DNA of 33,614 nucleotides from Chitinophagaceae bacterium (GTDB lineage: Bacteria; Bacteroidota; Bacteroidia; Chitinophagales; Chitinophagaceae), in contig JAQBNL010000052.1 of NCBI GenBank assembly GCA_028288585.1, forward strand, positions 1 to 33,614, given 5' to 3'. Numbering within the stretch: position 1 is the first letter of the stretch; the number at the start of each line of letters is the position of its first letter. Below, piece after piece: positions 18,173 to 26,189 of this stretch. The notes beneath the pieces were generated by a model. The model saw only the letters and a program-made list of their open reading frames with translations, had not been told where the DNA came from and did no database searches. Position numbers and translations under genes: made by a program.

Positions 18173-18622
18173 TTGGATAAAATACACTTTCATGAATTAG
18201 ACATCACCTTCTCACTTTTGCATAGGAGGGATTTAAAAAAATTTCTTCTTGACATGTTCAAAAAAGAAAAGAAAGAAGTAGATAGAATTGATATTATTTT
18301 TTGTACTGATAAATATTTATTGCACCTAAATAAAAAATATTTAAATCATAACTACTATACTGATACTCTAACTTTTCTTCTTTCTTCTTCCAATAAATCA
18401 ATTACTGGGGAAATATATATAAGTATAGAAAGAATTAGAGCCAATGCAAAAAGCCTAAAAATTTTACCCCGGCTGGAGCTTATACGTGTAATTATTCATA
18501 GCTGCCTACACTTATGCGGTTATTTAGACAAACCCCAACGCGAATTCTTAAAAATGGAAAAAATACAGGAAGCTTACCTTCAACAATGGGGTGTTTCACG
18601 TGAAACTCAAATTGGAGGTTAA
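18173..18622 (+). CDS. ybeY: Endoribonuclease YbeY (rRNA maturation)
   Basis: YbeY is a zinc-dependent endoribonuclease needed for 16S rRNA 3' maturation and ribosome quality control. The 149-residue protein has YTDTLTFLL (61-69) and TGEIYIS, then the metal site IHSCLHLCGYLDK with H109 and H113. The third His of the classical HGxLHLxGYDH motif is replaced by Asp/Lys (D119-K120), as I recall for other Bacteroidota YbeY. There is no ATG: the first usable start is TTG at 18173, with an in-frame stop 12 codons upstream. The last codons (VSRET) are written in a parS palindrome. It is followed by mnmG after 24 bp. Confidence 0.9.
   Translation: MDKIHFHELDITFSLLHRRDLKKFLLDMFKKEKKEVDRIDIIFCTDKYLLHLNKKYLNHNYYTDTLTFLLSSSNKSITGEIYISIERIRANAKSLKILPRLELIRVIIHSCLHLCGYLDKPQREFLKMEKIQEAYLQQWGVSRETQIGG
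18592..18607. promoter_or_regulatory. parS-like ParB binding site
   Basis: TGTTTCACGTGAAACT matches the bacterial parS consensus TGTTTCACGTGAAACA at 15 of 16 positions, and its 14-bp core GTTTCACGTGAAAC is a perfect palindrome. It sits in the 3' end of ybeY, coding VSRET, about 40 bp before mnmG. Chromosomal parS sites cluster near the origin. Confidence 0.8.
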
Positions 18623-18642
18623 ACCACCTTCGAGTAATTTTG
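18612..18642 (+). promoter_or_regulatory. Candidate promoter of mnmG
   Basis: TTG (18612-18614), a 20-nt spacer and TAATTTTG (18635-18642) match the Bacteroidota consensus. The -7 element ends 4 nt before the mnmG ATG, so the transcript would be leaderless or nearly so. Read-through from ybeY is the alternative. Confidence 0.45.
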
Positions 18643-18646
18643 TTGA

Positions 18647-20509
18647 ATGTTTCCAACTTACGATGTTATTGTAGTCGGTGCCGGCCATGCTGGCTGTGAG
18701 GCCGCAAGCGCCGCTGCAACTTTAGGCAGCAAGGTTTTGTTAATTACTATGAATTTGCAGACAATAGGGGAAATGAGTTGTAATCCAGCTATGGGTGGTA
18801 TAGCTAAAGGGCAGATAATAAGAGAAATAGATGCTTTTGGTGGATATAGTGGGATCGTAACGGATGAGACCATGATTCAATTTAGAATGTTAAACAAGAG
18901 TAAAGGCCCCGCAATGTGGAGTCCCAGGGCTCAAAGCGATCGGAATCTGTTTTCCCGAAAATGGAGAGAAATTTTAGAACATAACTTAAATATTGATTTT
19001 TATCAGGATATGGTCGTTGGTCTTATAAAAACTGAACAGACAATATCAGGCGTAAAAACAAGATTGGGACATGAAATTCGATCAAAATCCGTGGTTTTAA
19101 CCAATGGAACCTTTCTAAATGGAGTAATTCATATAGGCGAAAAACAAATGACTGGGGGAAGGGTTTCTGAAAAAAATTCTACAGGAATTACAGAGCAATT
19201 GCAAGGTTGGGGATTTCAGAGTGAGCGCCTCAAAACCGGTACCCCACCCCGAATAGATGGCAGAAGCCTGAACTATGCCAAACTTGATATTCAAGAAGGA
19301 GATAAAGATATAAAGGGCTTCTCTTTTACTAATACCAAAAAGCCGTCAATACAGAAAAATTGTTGGATAGCTTATACAAATAAAAAGGTACACCAAGTTC
19401 TTGAAACCGGTTTTAGTAAAAGTCCGATGTTCCAAGGCCGAATTCAGGGGGTTGGGCCGAGGTATTGCCCCAGTATAGAAGATAAAATCACCCGGTTCTC
19501 AGAAAGAGAACGTCACCAACTATTCATAGAGCCTGAAGGGTGGAATACAATTGAAATATATATTAATGGATTTTCATCATCTCTGCCTGAAACTGTTCAG
19601 TTTCAAGCACTTAGAGAAATTATTGGATTTGAGAATTGCAAAATGTTTCGTCCTGGTTACGCTATTGAATACGATTATTTTCCTCCAACGCAACTAAATT
19701 CTACCCTGGAAACTAAGCTAATCAACAATTTATTCTTTGCTGGCCAAATAAATGGTACTACAGGGTATGAAGAAGCTGCCTGCCAGGGATTAATGGCAGG
19801 AGTTAATGCTCATCAAAAAATAAACGATCTTGAGCCGGTTATACTAAAAAGGAATGAGGCATATATTGGAGTCCTAATAGACGACCTTGTAAATAAAGGC
19901 ACGGACGAACCATATAGGATGTTTACAAGCAGGGCAGAATTTAGAACCTTATTACGCCAGGATAATGCCGATATCAGGTTAACAGAAAAAAGTTATCGAA
20001 TAGGTTTGGCATCTCAGGAAAGAATAGAAAATGTCAGAAATAAAAAAGAATGTGTGTTAGAAATAAAAAAAATTCTGGACGATTTTATTTTTGACATTAA
20101 TGAAATAAATTCATATTTAGAGAACATAAATTCAGCCCCTTTAGATCAAAAGCAAAAGGCTTCTCAATTAATATTAAGACCTTCAATAAATTTGAGTGAT
20201 ATGATGAAAGTGAGTGCTTCTTTAAATTCTTATTTAAAAAATTATGACCCCGAAACTCTTGAACAGGCAGAAATTCAATTGAAATATGATATTTACATTC
20301 AAAAGGAAAAAGAACTTGTAAGCAAAATGAGTACTCTTGAAGAACAGGTTATACCCGATAGTTTTAATTATGACAAAATACTTTCTCTTTCTAACGAAGC
20401 CAGACAAAAATTCAATAAAATCAGGCCACAAACTTTAGGACAAGCCAGCCGTATAAGCGGAGTAAATCCCAGCGATGTACAGATTCTTATGGTTTATATG
20501 GGCCGCTAA
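18647..20509 (+). CDS. mnmG: tRNA uridine-5-carboxymethylaminomethyl synthesis enzyme MnmG
   Basis: MnmG (GidA) is the FAD protein that, with MnmE, installs the 5-carboxymethylaminomethyl group at wobble uridine 34 of certain tRNAs. The 620-residue protein has the FAD-binding loop GAGHAG (11-16), SCNPAMGGIAKG with the catalytic Cys (C45), TGTPPRIDGRS, VGPRYCPSIEDK and the C-terminal helical domain that binds MnmE (ending RISGVNPSDVQILMVYMG). Length is normal. It shares the modified base with MnmH, encoded in this window, which acts on position 2 of the same wobble uridine. A parS-like site and a promoter-like sequence lie directly upstream. Confidence 0.97.
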   Translation: MFPTYDVIVVGAGHAGCEAASAAATLGSKVLLITMNLQTIGEMSCNPAMGGIAKGQIIREIDAFGGYSGIVTDETMIQFRMLNKSKGPAMWSPRAQSDRNLFSRKWREILEHNLNIDFYQDMVVGLIKTEQTISGVKTRLGHEIRSKSVVLTNGTFLNGVIHIGEKQMTGGRVSEKNSTGITEQLQGWGFQSERLKTGTPPRIDGRSLNYAKLDIQEGDKDIKGFSFTNTKKPSIQKNCWIAYTNKKVHQVLETGFSKSPMFQGRIQGVGPRYCPSIEDKITRFSERERHQLFIEPEGWNTIEIYINGFSSSLPETVQFQALREIIGFENCKMFRPGYAIEYDYFPPTQLNSTLETKLINNLFFAGQINGTTGYEEAACQGLMAGVNAHQKINDLEPVILKRNEAYIGVLIDDLVNKGTDEPYRMFTSRAEFRTLLRQDNADIRLTEKSYRIGLASQERIENVRNKKECVLEIKKILDDFIFDINEINSYLENINSAPLDQKQKASQLILRPSINLSDMMKVSASLNSYLKNYDPETLEQAEIQLKYDIYIQKEKELVSKMSTLEEQVIPDSFNYDKILSLSNEARQKFNKIRPQTLGQASRISGVNPSDVQILMVYMGR

Positions 20510-20868
20510 TTTCCTTATAAAATGAAGTTATCTTTCCCTTCCGAAATAAATAAAAATGCCTTTTTGAAACAATCGTAAAGCTTTTATTATAAAATAATTT
20601 TAATACCATTACTAAGGATGCGAAAAGACCATGGGGGCTTTTTTAATAAATGAAAAACAATCAGGCGCTTTTATAAAAAAATATTTCTCTGAAATAGGAT
20701 CCGAAGGATTTATTGACCGGTAACAAATTAAGCCCTAAAATATTTAGTTATAGAACCAGGCAAAGATTAAGTTAGTAATATCATTTCCGCAGAGCTGATT
20801 ATGGAAGATGATTTTAATATTTTATGCCACTTTCGAAATGGTTCAATATTTGTTTTTAATAAAGACTA
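20510..20868. other. Gene-poor stretch with three tiny ORFs
   Basis: This 359-bp interval between mnmG and the iron permease-like gene holds no recognisable gene. Three small plus-strand ORFs are open: 20521-20577 (18 aa), 20631-20723 (30 aa) and 20801-20869 (22 aa). The last ends in TAATG shared with the next start codon. None has a known motif. One AAGCCCTAA word lies at 20730-20738. No convincing promoter or terminator is visible. Confidence 0.5.
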
Positions 20869-20869
20869 A
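20801..20869 (+). CDS. Possible small ORF or remnant, coupled to iron permease gene
   Basis: The 22-codon ORF (MEDDFNILCHFRNGSIFVFN, then KD) runs from an ATG to a TAA that overlaps the next ATG as TAATG. The frame is open for ten more codons upstream. The alternation of hydrophobic residues with NG looks like a beta hairpin, so it may be a relic of a small domain or a leader ORF. There is no independent support. Confidence 0.2.
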   Translation: MEDDFNILCHFRNGSIFVFNKD

Positions 20870-21321
20870 TGAAAACTTTATATAAAACAATTGAAACTGC
20901 ATTTGAAAAATTTAGCTTCGCTGCAACCCGGGTCTTAGGAAATTCAATAACTTTTCTTCTTGCCCTATTATTGGTTGCGAGGTATTTTACTGACGATAAA
21001 GTATATACTAAACCAAGGCATCAGATTATTATGGATGTAATATTTTCTATTACTTTTCTAAGCATTTTTATTATTCAAAAATCTGTAAACCGTTTTTCTG
21101 CAGCGCTTCATTTAAAAATGAATGAATTAGTAGCATCCCAGGATAATGCCAGTAATAGAATTATTAATGTGGAAGAAAAAACAGAAGAAGAAATAAGAGA
21201 TCTTGCAAAACACTATACCAAAATTGCAGAGAACGTTAAGGGCTCAGGTTCTATGCAGTCATCACAATCTATAGAACATGTTATAGAAGAAGTGAAAAAA
21301 AATGTTGAAAAAGAAAAGTGA
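20869..21321 (+). CDS. Low-affinity iron permease family protein
   Basis: The 150-residue protein has two predicted membrane helices (about 24-40 and 52-70) and a charged C-terminal tail. The segment from the second helix on (IFIIQKSVNRFSAALHLKMNELV, positions about 66-88) matches the conserved core of the bacterial low-affinity iron permease family (Iron_permease), where an LIQxxxNR motif is followed by an amphipathic helix. The last 50 residues are Glu/Lys-rich and probably coiled coil. Transport of iron by bacterial members is largely inferred from the yeast Fet4 name. A strong hairpin follows the stop. Confidence 0.75.
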   Translation: MKTLYKTIETAFEKFSFAATRVLGNSITFLLALLLVARYFTDDKVYTKPRHQIIMDVIFSITFLSIFIIQKSVNRFSAALHLKMNELVASQDNASNRIINVEEKTEEEIRDLAKHYTKIAENVKGSGSMQSSQSIEHVIEEVKKNVEKEK

Positions 21322-21328
21322 TAATAAT

Positions 21329-21357
21329 AACTTGAGCCACATAATGTGGCTCAAGTT
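21329..21357. terminator. Strong hairpin terminator, probably bidirectional
   Basis: A perfect inverted repeat of 14 bp (AACTTGAGCCACAT and its complement) has one base between the arms. It lies 7 bp after the iron permease-like stop and 17 bp beyond the 3' end of the minus-strand tRNA-Phe. The T-rich run is on the minus-strand side, favouring termination of the tRNA transcript, but it fits both. Confidence 0.75.
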
Positions 21358-21374
21358 AAACTCTATATGTTTTG

Positions 21375-21447
21375 TGGTGTGGGGCGGGATCGAACCGCCG
21401 ACACAAGGATTTTCAGTCCTTTGCTCTACCGACTGAGCTACCGCACC
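21375..21447 (-). tRNA. tRNA-Phe (GAA)
   Basis: The 73-nt cloverleaf reads on the minus strand: acceptor GGTGCGG, D-arm GCTC/GAGC, anticodon stem AAGGA/TCCTT with loop CTGAAAA (anticodon GAA, Phe), variable loop GTGTC, T-arm GGCGG/CCGCC with TTCGATC loop, acceptor CCACACC and discriminator A. CCA is not encoded. All stems pair except position 5-68 of the acceptor, a C-A mismatch. It follows recQ on the same strand with its own -7-like element. Confidence 0.97.
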
Positions 21448-21466
21448 ATTAATTTAATTCGGGCAA

Positions 21467-21474
21467 CAAATATA
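21467..21474 (-). promoter_or_regulatory. -7 element upstream of tRNA-Phe
   Basis: On the minus strand TATATTTG is an exact TAnnTTTG match, 19 nt before the tRNA 5' end. No TTG is present at the -33 distance. Confidence 0.5.
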
Positions 21475-21488
21475 AGATTTTGCTTCGT

Positions 21489-23759
21489 CTAGTTCCCGTA
21501 TTCACACAAAAACTTTATTCGCATTATTTTTAACTGCTCCCAGCTATAATTTCCATCCGCTAACTCTTCCTTTGCAATATCAAGACTGGAGGTTTGACAA
21601 CCTTTAAAATAATCAATGATTTCTTCTCTTTCATATTCTTCAACAAGGTCCTCAATTGCATAATCTAAATTCAGCCTTGTTCCGCTTGCCACAATTGTTT
21701 CCATTTCTTCTAAAAGCTCTTCCAGTTTTAAAGTTTTATTTCTTGCAATAAGTTCTAAAGGCATTTTTTTATCAACGTTCTGGATAATAAAAACTTTATT
21801 ATTGTTTTTGTTCAATACGCTTTTCATTACAAACTCATCGGGCTTTTCAATTTCATTTTCTTCTACATACTTATTTATCAGGGCAGCAAATGGTTTTCCA
21901 AATTTTACGGCTTTGCCTTTGCTGATACCCTGGCATTTTTCAAGTTCCTGTACAGTTGTTGGATACAATGTTGCCATATCCTGCAAACTGTTTTCAAGAA
22001 ATAAAACAAATGGTGGCAGGTTATGTTTCCTGGCTTCTTCCTGCCGGAGTTTTTTCAACATTTCAAACAGCGTTTCATCAACAGCTGTTCCGATAACACC
22101 GGCGTTACTCTCGCCCTCATCATCATCTGCATTAGCTTCTTCAAATTTGTTATTCAATGCAATTTTGAAAGATGTTGGCTTTTTTAAGAAGGCTTCTCCT
22201 TTTTTAGCAAGCTTTAATACCCCGTATTCTTCTATATCTTTTTTAATAATATTTTCAAGTAACATATTACGCAAAAGAGAATTCCAAAAGTGCCCGTCTT
22301 TATTTTTACCAATCCCAAACACCTCAAGCTCATCATGCCTGTACATTTTTATTTGTGGATTGGGGTTACCCGTTAACACGCCAATAATATACTCCATTAC
22401 AAATCCCTCATTTAGCGCTTTAATTACTTTAAGTGCTTGTTGGGCCTCTGTTTTAGCATCTATTAATTCTTTGGGGGTTTTACAATTGTCACACATGCCA
22501 CCACATGTTTCCTTGTCATATTCTTCGCCAAAATAACTTAGTAATATTTTTCTCCGGCACACCGCACTTTCTGAATAAGCAACGATTTCATTTATTAATT
22601 GTGCTCCGACTTCTCTTTCGCTAAGTGCTTTATCCCTCATTAAGTGCTCAAGCTTGGCAACATCTTTATGGGAATAATACAAAATGCATTTGCCCTCAAG
22701 ACCATCTCTGCCCGCCCTGCCTGTTTCCTGATAATAATTTTCTATTGATTTAGGAATGTTGTAGTGAATAACAAACCTTACATCGGGTTTATCTATGCCC
22801 ATACCAAATGCAATGGTGGCAACTATTACCTGCACCTCTTCATTTAAAAACTGGTCCTGCCGTCTTGCTCTTAATTTAGAATCTAAGCCTGCATGATAGG
22901 CAACCGCTTTTATCCCGTTAGCCATAAGCATTTCGGCTAACTCCTCTGTTGTTTTTCTGTTTAACGTATAAATAATCCCGCTCTTTCCCATGTTTTGGGA
23001 AATAAATTTTACTATACTCTTTACCGCCTGCTCCTTTTTTATTTTGGGCTGAACTTCATAATGCAGATTCGGGCGGTTAAATGAAGAAATGAAAATATTA
23101 GGATTGCGCAGCCCCAGGTTTTTTACAATATCGCTTTGAACTTTGGGTGTAGCTGTGGCCGTTAATGCAATTACCGGAATATCCTTATCTATCTGGTCCA
23201 TTATCTCTCTAAGCCTGCGGTATTCAGGTCTAAAATCGTGTCCCCACTCACTTATACAATGTGCTTCATCAACCGCAAAAAAAGAGATTTCAAGATCTTT
23301 AAAAAAGTCAACATTATCTTCTCTTGTAAGTGTTTCGGGTGCTACATAAAGCATTTTTGTTTTGCCGGATACCAGGTCTTCTTTTACAATTTTTTGCTGC
23401 CCTTTATTTAATGTGCTGTTTAAAAAATGTGCTATATTATCCCTGCTGCTATAACCCCGCATAAGATCAACCTGGTTCTTCATCAGTGCAATTAATGGGG
23501 ATACAATTATTGCACAACCTTTACTGATAAGTGCCGGTAATTGATAGCAGAGGCTTTTGCCGCCGCCTGTAGGCATAATTACAAATGTATCTTTGCCATC
23601 CAATAAGCTTTTGATTATTTCTTCCTGGGGATTTTTAAATCCATCAAACCCAAAATACTTCTGGAGGTGTCCGCTAAGTTCTGAAGATGGTTTATCAGGG
23701 GATTTTTTCTTTATAGAGGTTTTAGAACCATCTTTAATTTTTGTATTTATCGTCGTCAT
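21489..23759 (-). CDS. recQ: ATP-dependent DNA helicase RecQ
   Basis: This 3'-5' DNA helicase of recombination and repair has 756 residues. Domains in order: a short basic N-terminal tail (1-25); helicase domain 1 with Walker A TGGGKS (64-69) and DEAH (164-167); helicase domain 2 with AFGMGIDKPDVRFVIHY (317-333) and QETGRAGRDG (344-353); the Zn site with C401, C419, C423 and C426; an RQC winged helix (about 430-540); an acidic linker; an HRDC domain (about 570-660, LPPFVLFLENSLQDMA); and a helical C-terminal extension (about 675-756). It is longer than E. coli RecQ (about 610), as is common in Bacteroidota. It is divergent from kdsD. Confidence 0.97.
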   Translation of the reverse strand: MTTINTKIKDGSKTSIKKKSPDKPSSELSGHLQKYFGFDGFKNPQEEIIKSLLDGKDTFVIMPTGGGKSLCYQLPALISKGCAIIVSPLIALMKNQVDLMRGYSSRDNIAHFLNSTLNKGQQKIVKEDLVSGKTKMLYVAPETLTREDNVDFFKDLEISFFAVDEAHCISEWGHDFRPEYRRLREIMDQIDKDIPVIALTATATPKVQSDIVKNLGLRNPNIFISSFNRPNLHYEVQPKIKKEQAVKSIVKFISQNMGKSGIIYTLNRKTTEELAEMLMANGIKAVAYHAGLDSKLRARRQDQFLNEEVQVIVATIAFGMGIDKPDVRFVIHYNIPKSIENYYQETGRAGRDGLEGKCILYYSHKDVAKLEHLMRDKALSEREVGAQLINEIVAYSESAVCRRKILLSYFGEEYDKETCGGMCDNCKTPKELIDAKTEAQQALKVIKALNEGFVMEYIIGVLTGNPNPQIKMYRHDELEVFGIGKNKDGHFWNSLLRNMLLENIIKKDIEEYGVLKLAKKGEAFLKKPTSFKIALNNKFEEANADDDEGESNAGVIGTAVDETLFEMLKKLRQEEARKHNLPPFVLFLENSLQDMATLYPTTVQELEKCQGISKGKAVKFGKPFAALINKYVEENEIEKPDEFVMKSVLNKNNNKVFIIQNVDKKMPLELIARNKTLKLEELLEEMETIVASGTRLNLDYAIEDLVEEYEREEIIDYFKGCQTSSLDIAKEELADGNYSWEQLKIMRIKFLCEYGN

Positions 23760-23794
23760 AACATTCTTGCCGGCTCACAATTTTAAAAAGTTCA

Positions 23795-23824
23795 CAAAGA
23801 TAATCAATTACAAGGCAAAACAAA
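23795..23824 (-). promoter_or_regulatory. Bacteroidota-type promoter of recQ
   Basis: On the minus strand, TTTG (23824-23821), 18 nt, then TATCTTTG (23802-23795) match both elements exactly. The -7 element ends 35 nt before the recQ ATG at 23759. Confidence 0.7.
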
Positions 23825-24039
23825 ACCCCTAAGAACCTTGGGACAGAGTAATAAATTTTTATTAAGATTAAGATACACTTTTTTAAACAGATCTTTAGAA
23901 TAAGATTTTGTCTTTTTGCCTTATCATGCAATTAAAGTACGTTTGCAGCAGAATTTTCCCAGGAATTTTATTCATTAAATCCGTAATTGTGGCAATAAAG
24001 AATTCCCTTCTTTTCTCTTGCATTGCTTAATCAGAATAA

Positions 24040-25005
24040 ATGCAAAAACCTGATATTATTTTTTTAGCCAAACAAACCATACTGCAGGAGGCGGAGGCTG
24101 TTGCAGGCATTGCTTCTTTTATCAATGATGATTTTAATAAAATAATTGACCTTATAATAAACTGCAAAGGGAGGCTGGTACTAAGCGGCATTGGCAAGAG
24201 TGCGATTGTAGCACAAAAAATTGTAGCAACACTTAACAGTACAGGAACTCCATCATTGTTTATGCATGCAGCAGATGCCATACATGGTGATGTTGGAATG
24301 ATACAACAGGAGGATGTGGTAATAATCATAAGCAAAAGCGGCGATAGCCCCGAAATAAAAGTTTTAGTACCTATTGTTAAAAATTTCGGAAATAAAATAA
24401 TCGGTATGGTGGGGCAAACTGAATCCTACCTGGCAAAGCAGGCTGACTTAATATTAAATACAACTGTAAGTAAAGAGGCGTGCCCCAATAATTTAGCGCC
24501 CACAAGCAGCACTACAGCACAAATGGTTATGGGTGATGCTATCGCCATTTGTTTAATGCATGCAAAGGGATTTAGTGTTGATGAGTTTGCTAAATTTCAT
24601 CCGGGTGGCACCCTGGGAAAAAAATTATACCTGAAAGTTTCAGACCTTGCATTACACAATGAAAAGCCACAGGTTGATGAAACAAGTTCTTTAAAAGATG
24701 TAATTGTAGAGATAACAAAAAAGCGTTTAGGCGCTACCGTGGTATTAGATAAAAAAGAGCATATCGCAGGAATTATTACCGATGGTGATTTGCGAAGGAT
24801 GCTGGAAAAAAATGTTTTGTTACAAAACGTTATTGCAAAAGATATAATGTCTGTTAACCCCAAAACTATTTCACAAAACCACCTTGCGGTAGATGCACTG
24901 GACCTTATGAGAAAAAACAATATCAGCCAATTACTGGTTGTTGATAATGAAAAATATGCAGGCATTATTCATTTACACGACCTGGTTCGGGAGGGTATTA
25001 TTTAA
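24040..25005 (+). CDS. kdsD: Arabinose-5-phosphate isomerase (KpsF/GutQ family)
   Basis: This enzyme converts ribulose 5-phosphate to arabinose 5-phosphate, the first step to Kdo of lipopolysaccharide. The 321-residue protein has a SIS sugar-isomerase domain (about 30-185; SGIGKSAIVAQK, STGTPSLFMHAADAIHGD, ISKSGDSPEI) and two C-terminal CBS domains (about 205-321; GIITDGDLRRML, MSVNPKTI, GIIHLHDLVREG). The linker FHPGGTLGKKL is typical. Its stop overlaps the ATG of manC by one base (TAATG), pointing to coupled translation and a common role in surface polysaccharide precursor supply. No clear promoter match was found in the 280-bp divergent spacer on this strand. Confidence 0.94.
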   Translation: MQKPDIIFLAKQTILQEAEAVAGIASFINDDFNKIIDLIINCKGRLVLSGIGKSAIVAQKIVATLNSTGTPSLFMHAADAIHGDVGMIQQEDVVIIISKSGDSPEIKVLVPIVKNFGNKIIGMVGQTESYLAKQADLILNTTVSKEACPNNLAPTSSTTAQMVMGDAIAICLMHAKGFSVDEFAKFHPGGTLGKKLYLKVSDLALHNEKPQVDETSSLKDVIVEITKKRLGATVVLDKKEHIAGIITDGDLRRMLEKNVLLQNVIAKDIMSVNPKTISQNHLAVDALDLMRKNNISQLLVVDNEKYAGIIHLHDLVREGII

Positions 25006-26102
25006 TGGAGAAGAACACTATGAAAAAAAATAATTATGTAGCAATAATGGCCGGTGGAATAGGAAGCCGTTTTTGGCCAATGAGCCGTACCGGATTTCCC
25101 AAACAATTCCTCGATATTTTAAACCATGGCAGAACACTTATCCAGGCTACTTATGACCGGTTTGCACAGTTTATTCCTAAAGAAAATATTTACGTGGTTA
25201 CGGCGCAGCAATATTGCGATATTGTTTCGAAGCAGCTGCCGGATTTAAACCCGGAGAATATTTTATGCGAACCTTCCAGAAAAAATACAGCTCCATGCGT
25301 TGCTTATATCGCATATAAGCTGCAGCAGCTTAATCCAAAAAGTAACCTGATATGCGCCCCGGCTGATCATGTTATTTTAGAAGATACCTCTTTTATAAAA
25401 GCAAGTTTGGAAGCGCTCGCCTTTACTGAAAAACACAATGCTTTATTAACGATGGGCATTAAACCTTCTCATCCAAATACAGGTTATGGCTATATTCAGT
25501 ACGAAGAACAATCTGTAACAGATAATATTTATAAAGTAAAAACCTTTACTGAAAAACCAGACCTTGAGCTTGCAAAAACTTTTATAGTAAGCGGGGATTT
25601 TTTATGGAACTCGGGTATATTTATCTGGCAAACAAAAACTATAATTTCTGCATTTGAAAAATACCTGCCGGAAATACACGAGGTTTTTGATGCAGAAAAA
25701 AAATTGTTTAATACGCCGCAGGAAAAAGATGCAGTAGAAAAAATATACCCTCAATGTGTAAACATTTCAATTGACTATGGTATAATAGAAAAAGCAGAAA
25801 ATGTTTATGTAATTCCCTCATCATTCGGATGGAGTGATTTAGGCACATGGGGAAGCGCTTATGAAAACCTGGAAAAAGATTACCTGGAAAACGCTGTAGC
25901 CGGTGATAATGTAATGGTATTTGATTCATCCAGGAATGTTGTTCATGCAGATAATAAAAAGCTTGTCCTGTTACAGGGTCTCGAAGATTTTATTGTTGTT
26001 GATACAAAAGACGCTTTGCTTATCTGTAAAAAAGATAAAGAACAGGAAATAAAAGAATACCTGGCCGAATTAAAAAGAAACAAGGGAGATAAGTTTTTAT
26101 AG
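25005..26102 (+). CDS. manC: Mannose-1-phosphate guanylyltransferase
   Basis: This enzyme makes GDP-mannose from mannose 1-phosphate and GTP, for GDP-sugar-based surface glycans. The 365-residue protein is a single nucleotidyltransferase domain. The signature is MAGGIGSRFWPMSR with FPKQF, then ADHVI, TMGIKPSHPNTGYGYI, FTEKP and WNSGIFIW. There is no C-terminal phosphomannose isomerase cupin, unlike bifunctional ManC/AlgA proteins. The start may be 25005 (overlapping kdsD) or the second ATG at 25020 (five residues shorter); both are plausible. The C-terminal part holds the left-handed helix end (GDNVMVFDSSRNVVHADNKK). Confidence 0.93.
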   Translation: MEKNTMKKNNYVAIMAGGIGSRFWPMSRTGFPKQFLDILNHGRTLIQATYDRFAQFIPKENIYVVTAQQYCDIVSKQLPDLNPENILCEPSRKNTAPCVAYIAYKLQQLNPKSNLICAPADHVILEDTSFIKASLEALAFTEKHNALLTMGIKPSHPNTGYGYIQYEEQSVTDNIYKVKTFTEKPDLELAKTFIVSGDFLWNSGIFIWQTKTIISAFEKYLPEIHEVFDAEKKLFNTPQEKDAVEKIYPQCVNISIDYGIIEKAENVYVIPSSFGWSDLGTWGSAYENLEKDYLENAVAGDNVMVFDSSRNVVHADNKKLVLLQGLEDFIVVDTKDALLICKKDKEQEIKEYLAELKRNKGDKFL

Positions 26103-26189
26103 GTTTATTCTTAAAATCCCGATAATAAATTTCTTCTTTCCACGTTTTATCATCTGTACAAATTTCCTTATTATACAAGGTGATATTTT

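Noticed and set aside
21802-22536. 244-codon ORF opposite recQ
   Set aside because: It is antisense to the RQC/HRDC part of recQ, Ser/Phe/Leu-rich as expected from reverse translation, with no recognisable motif.
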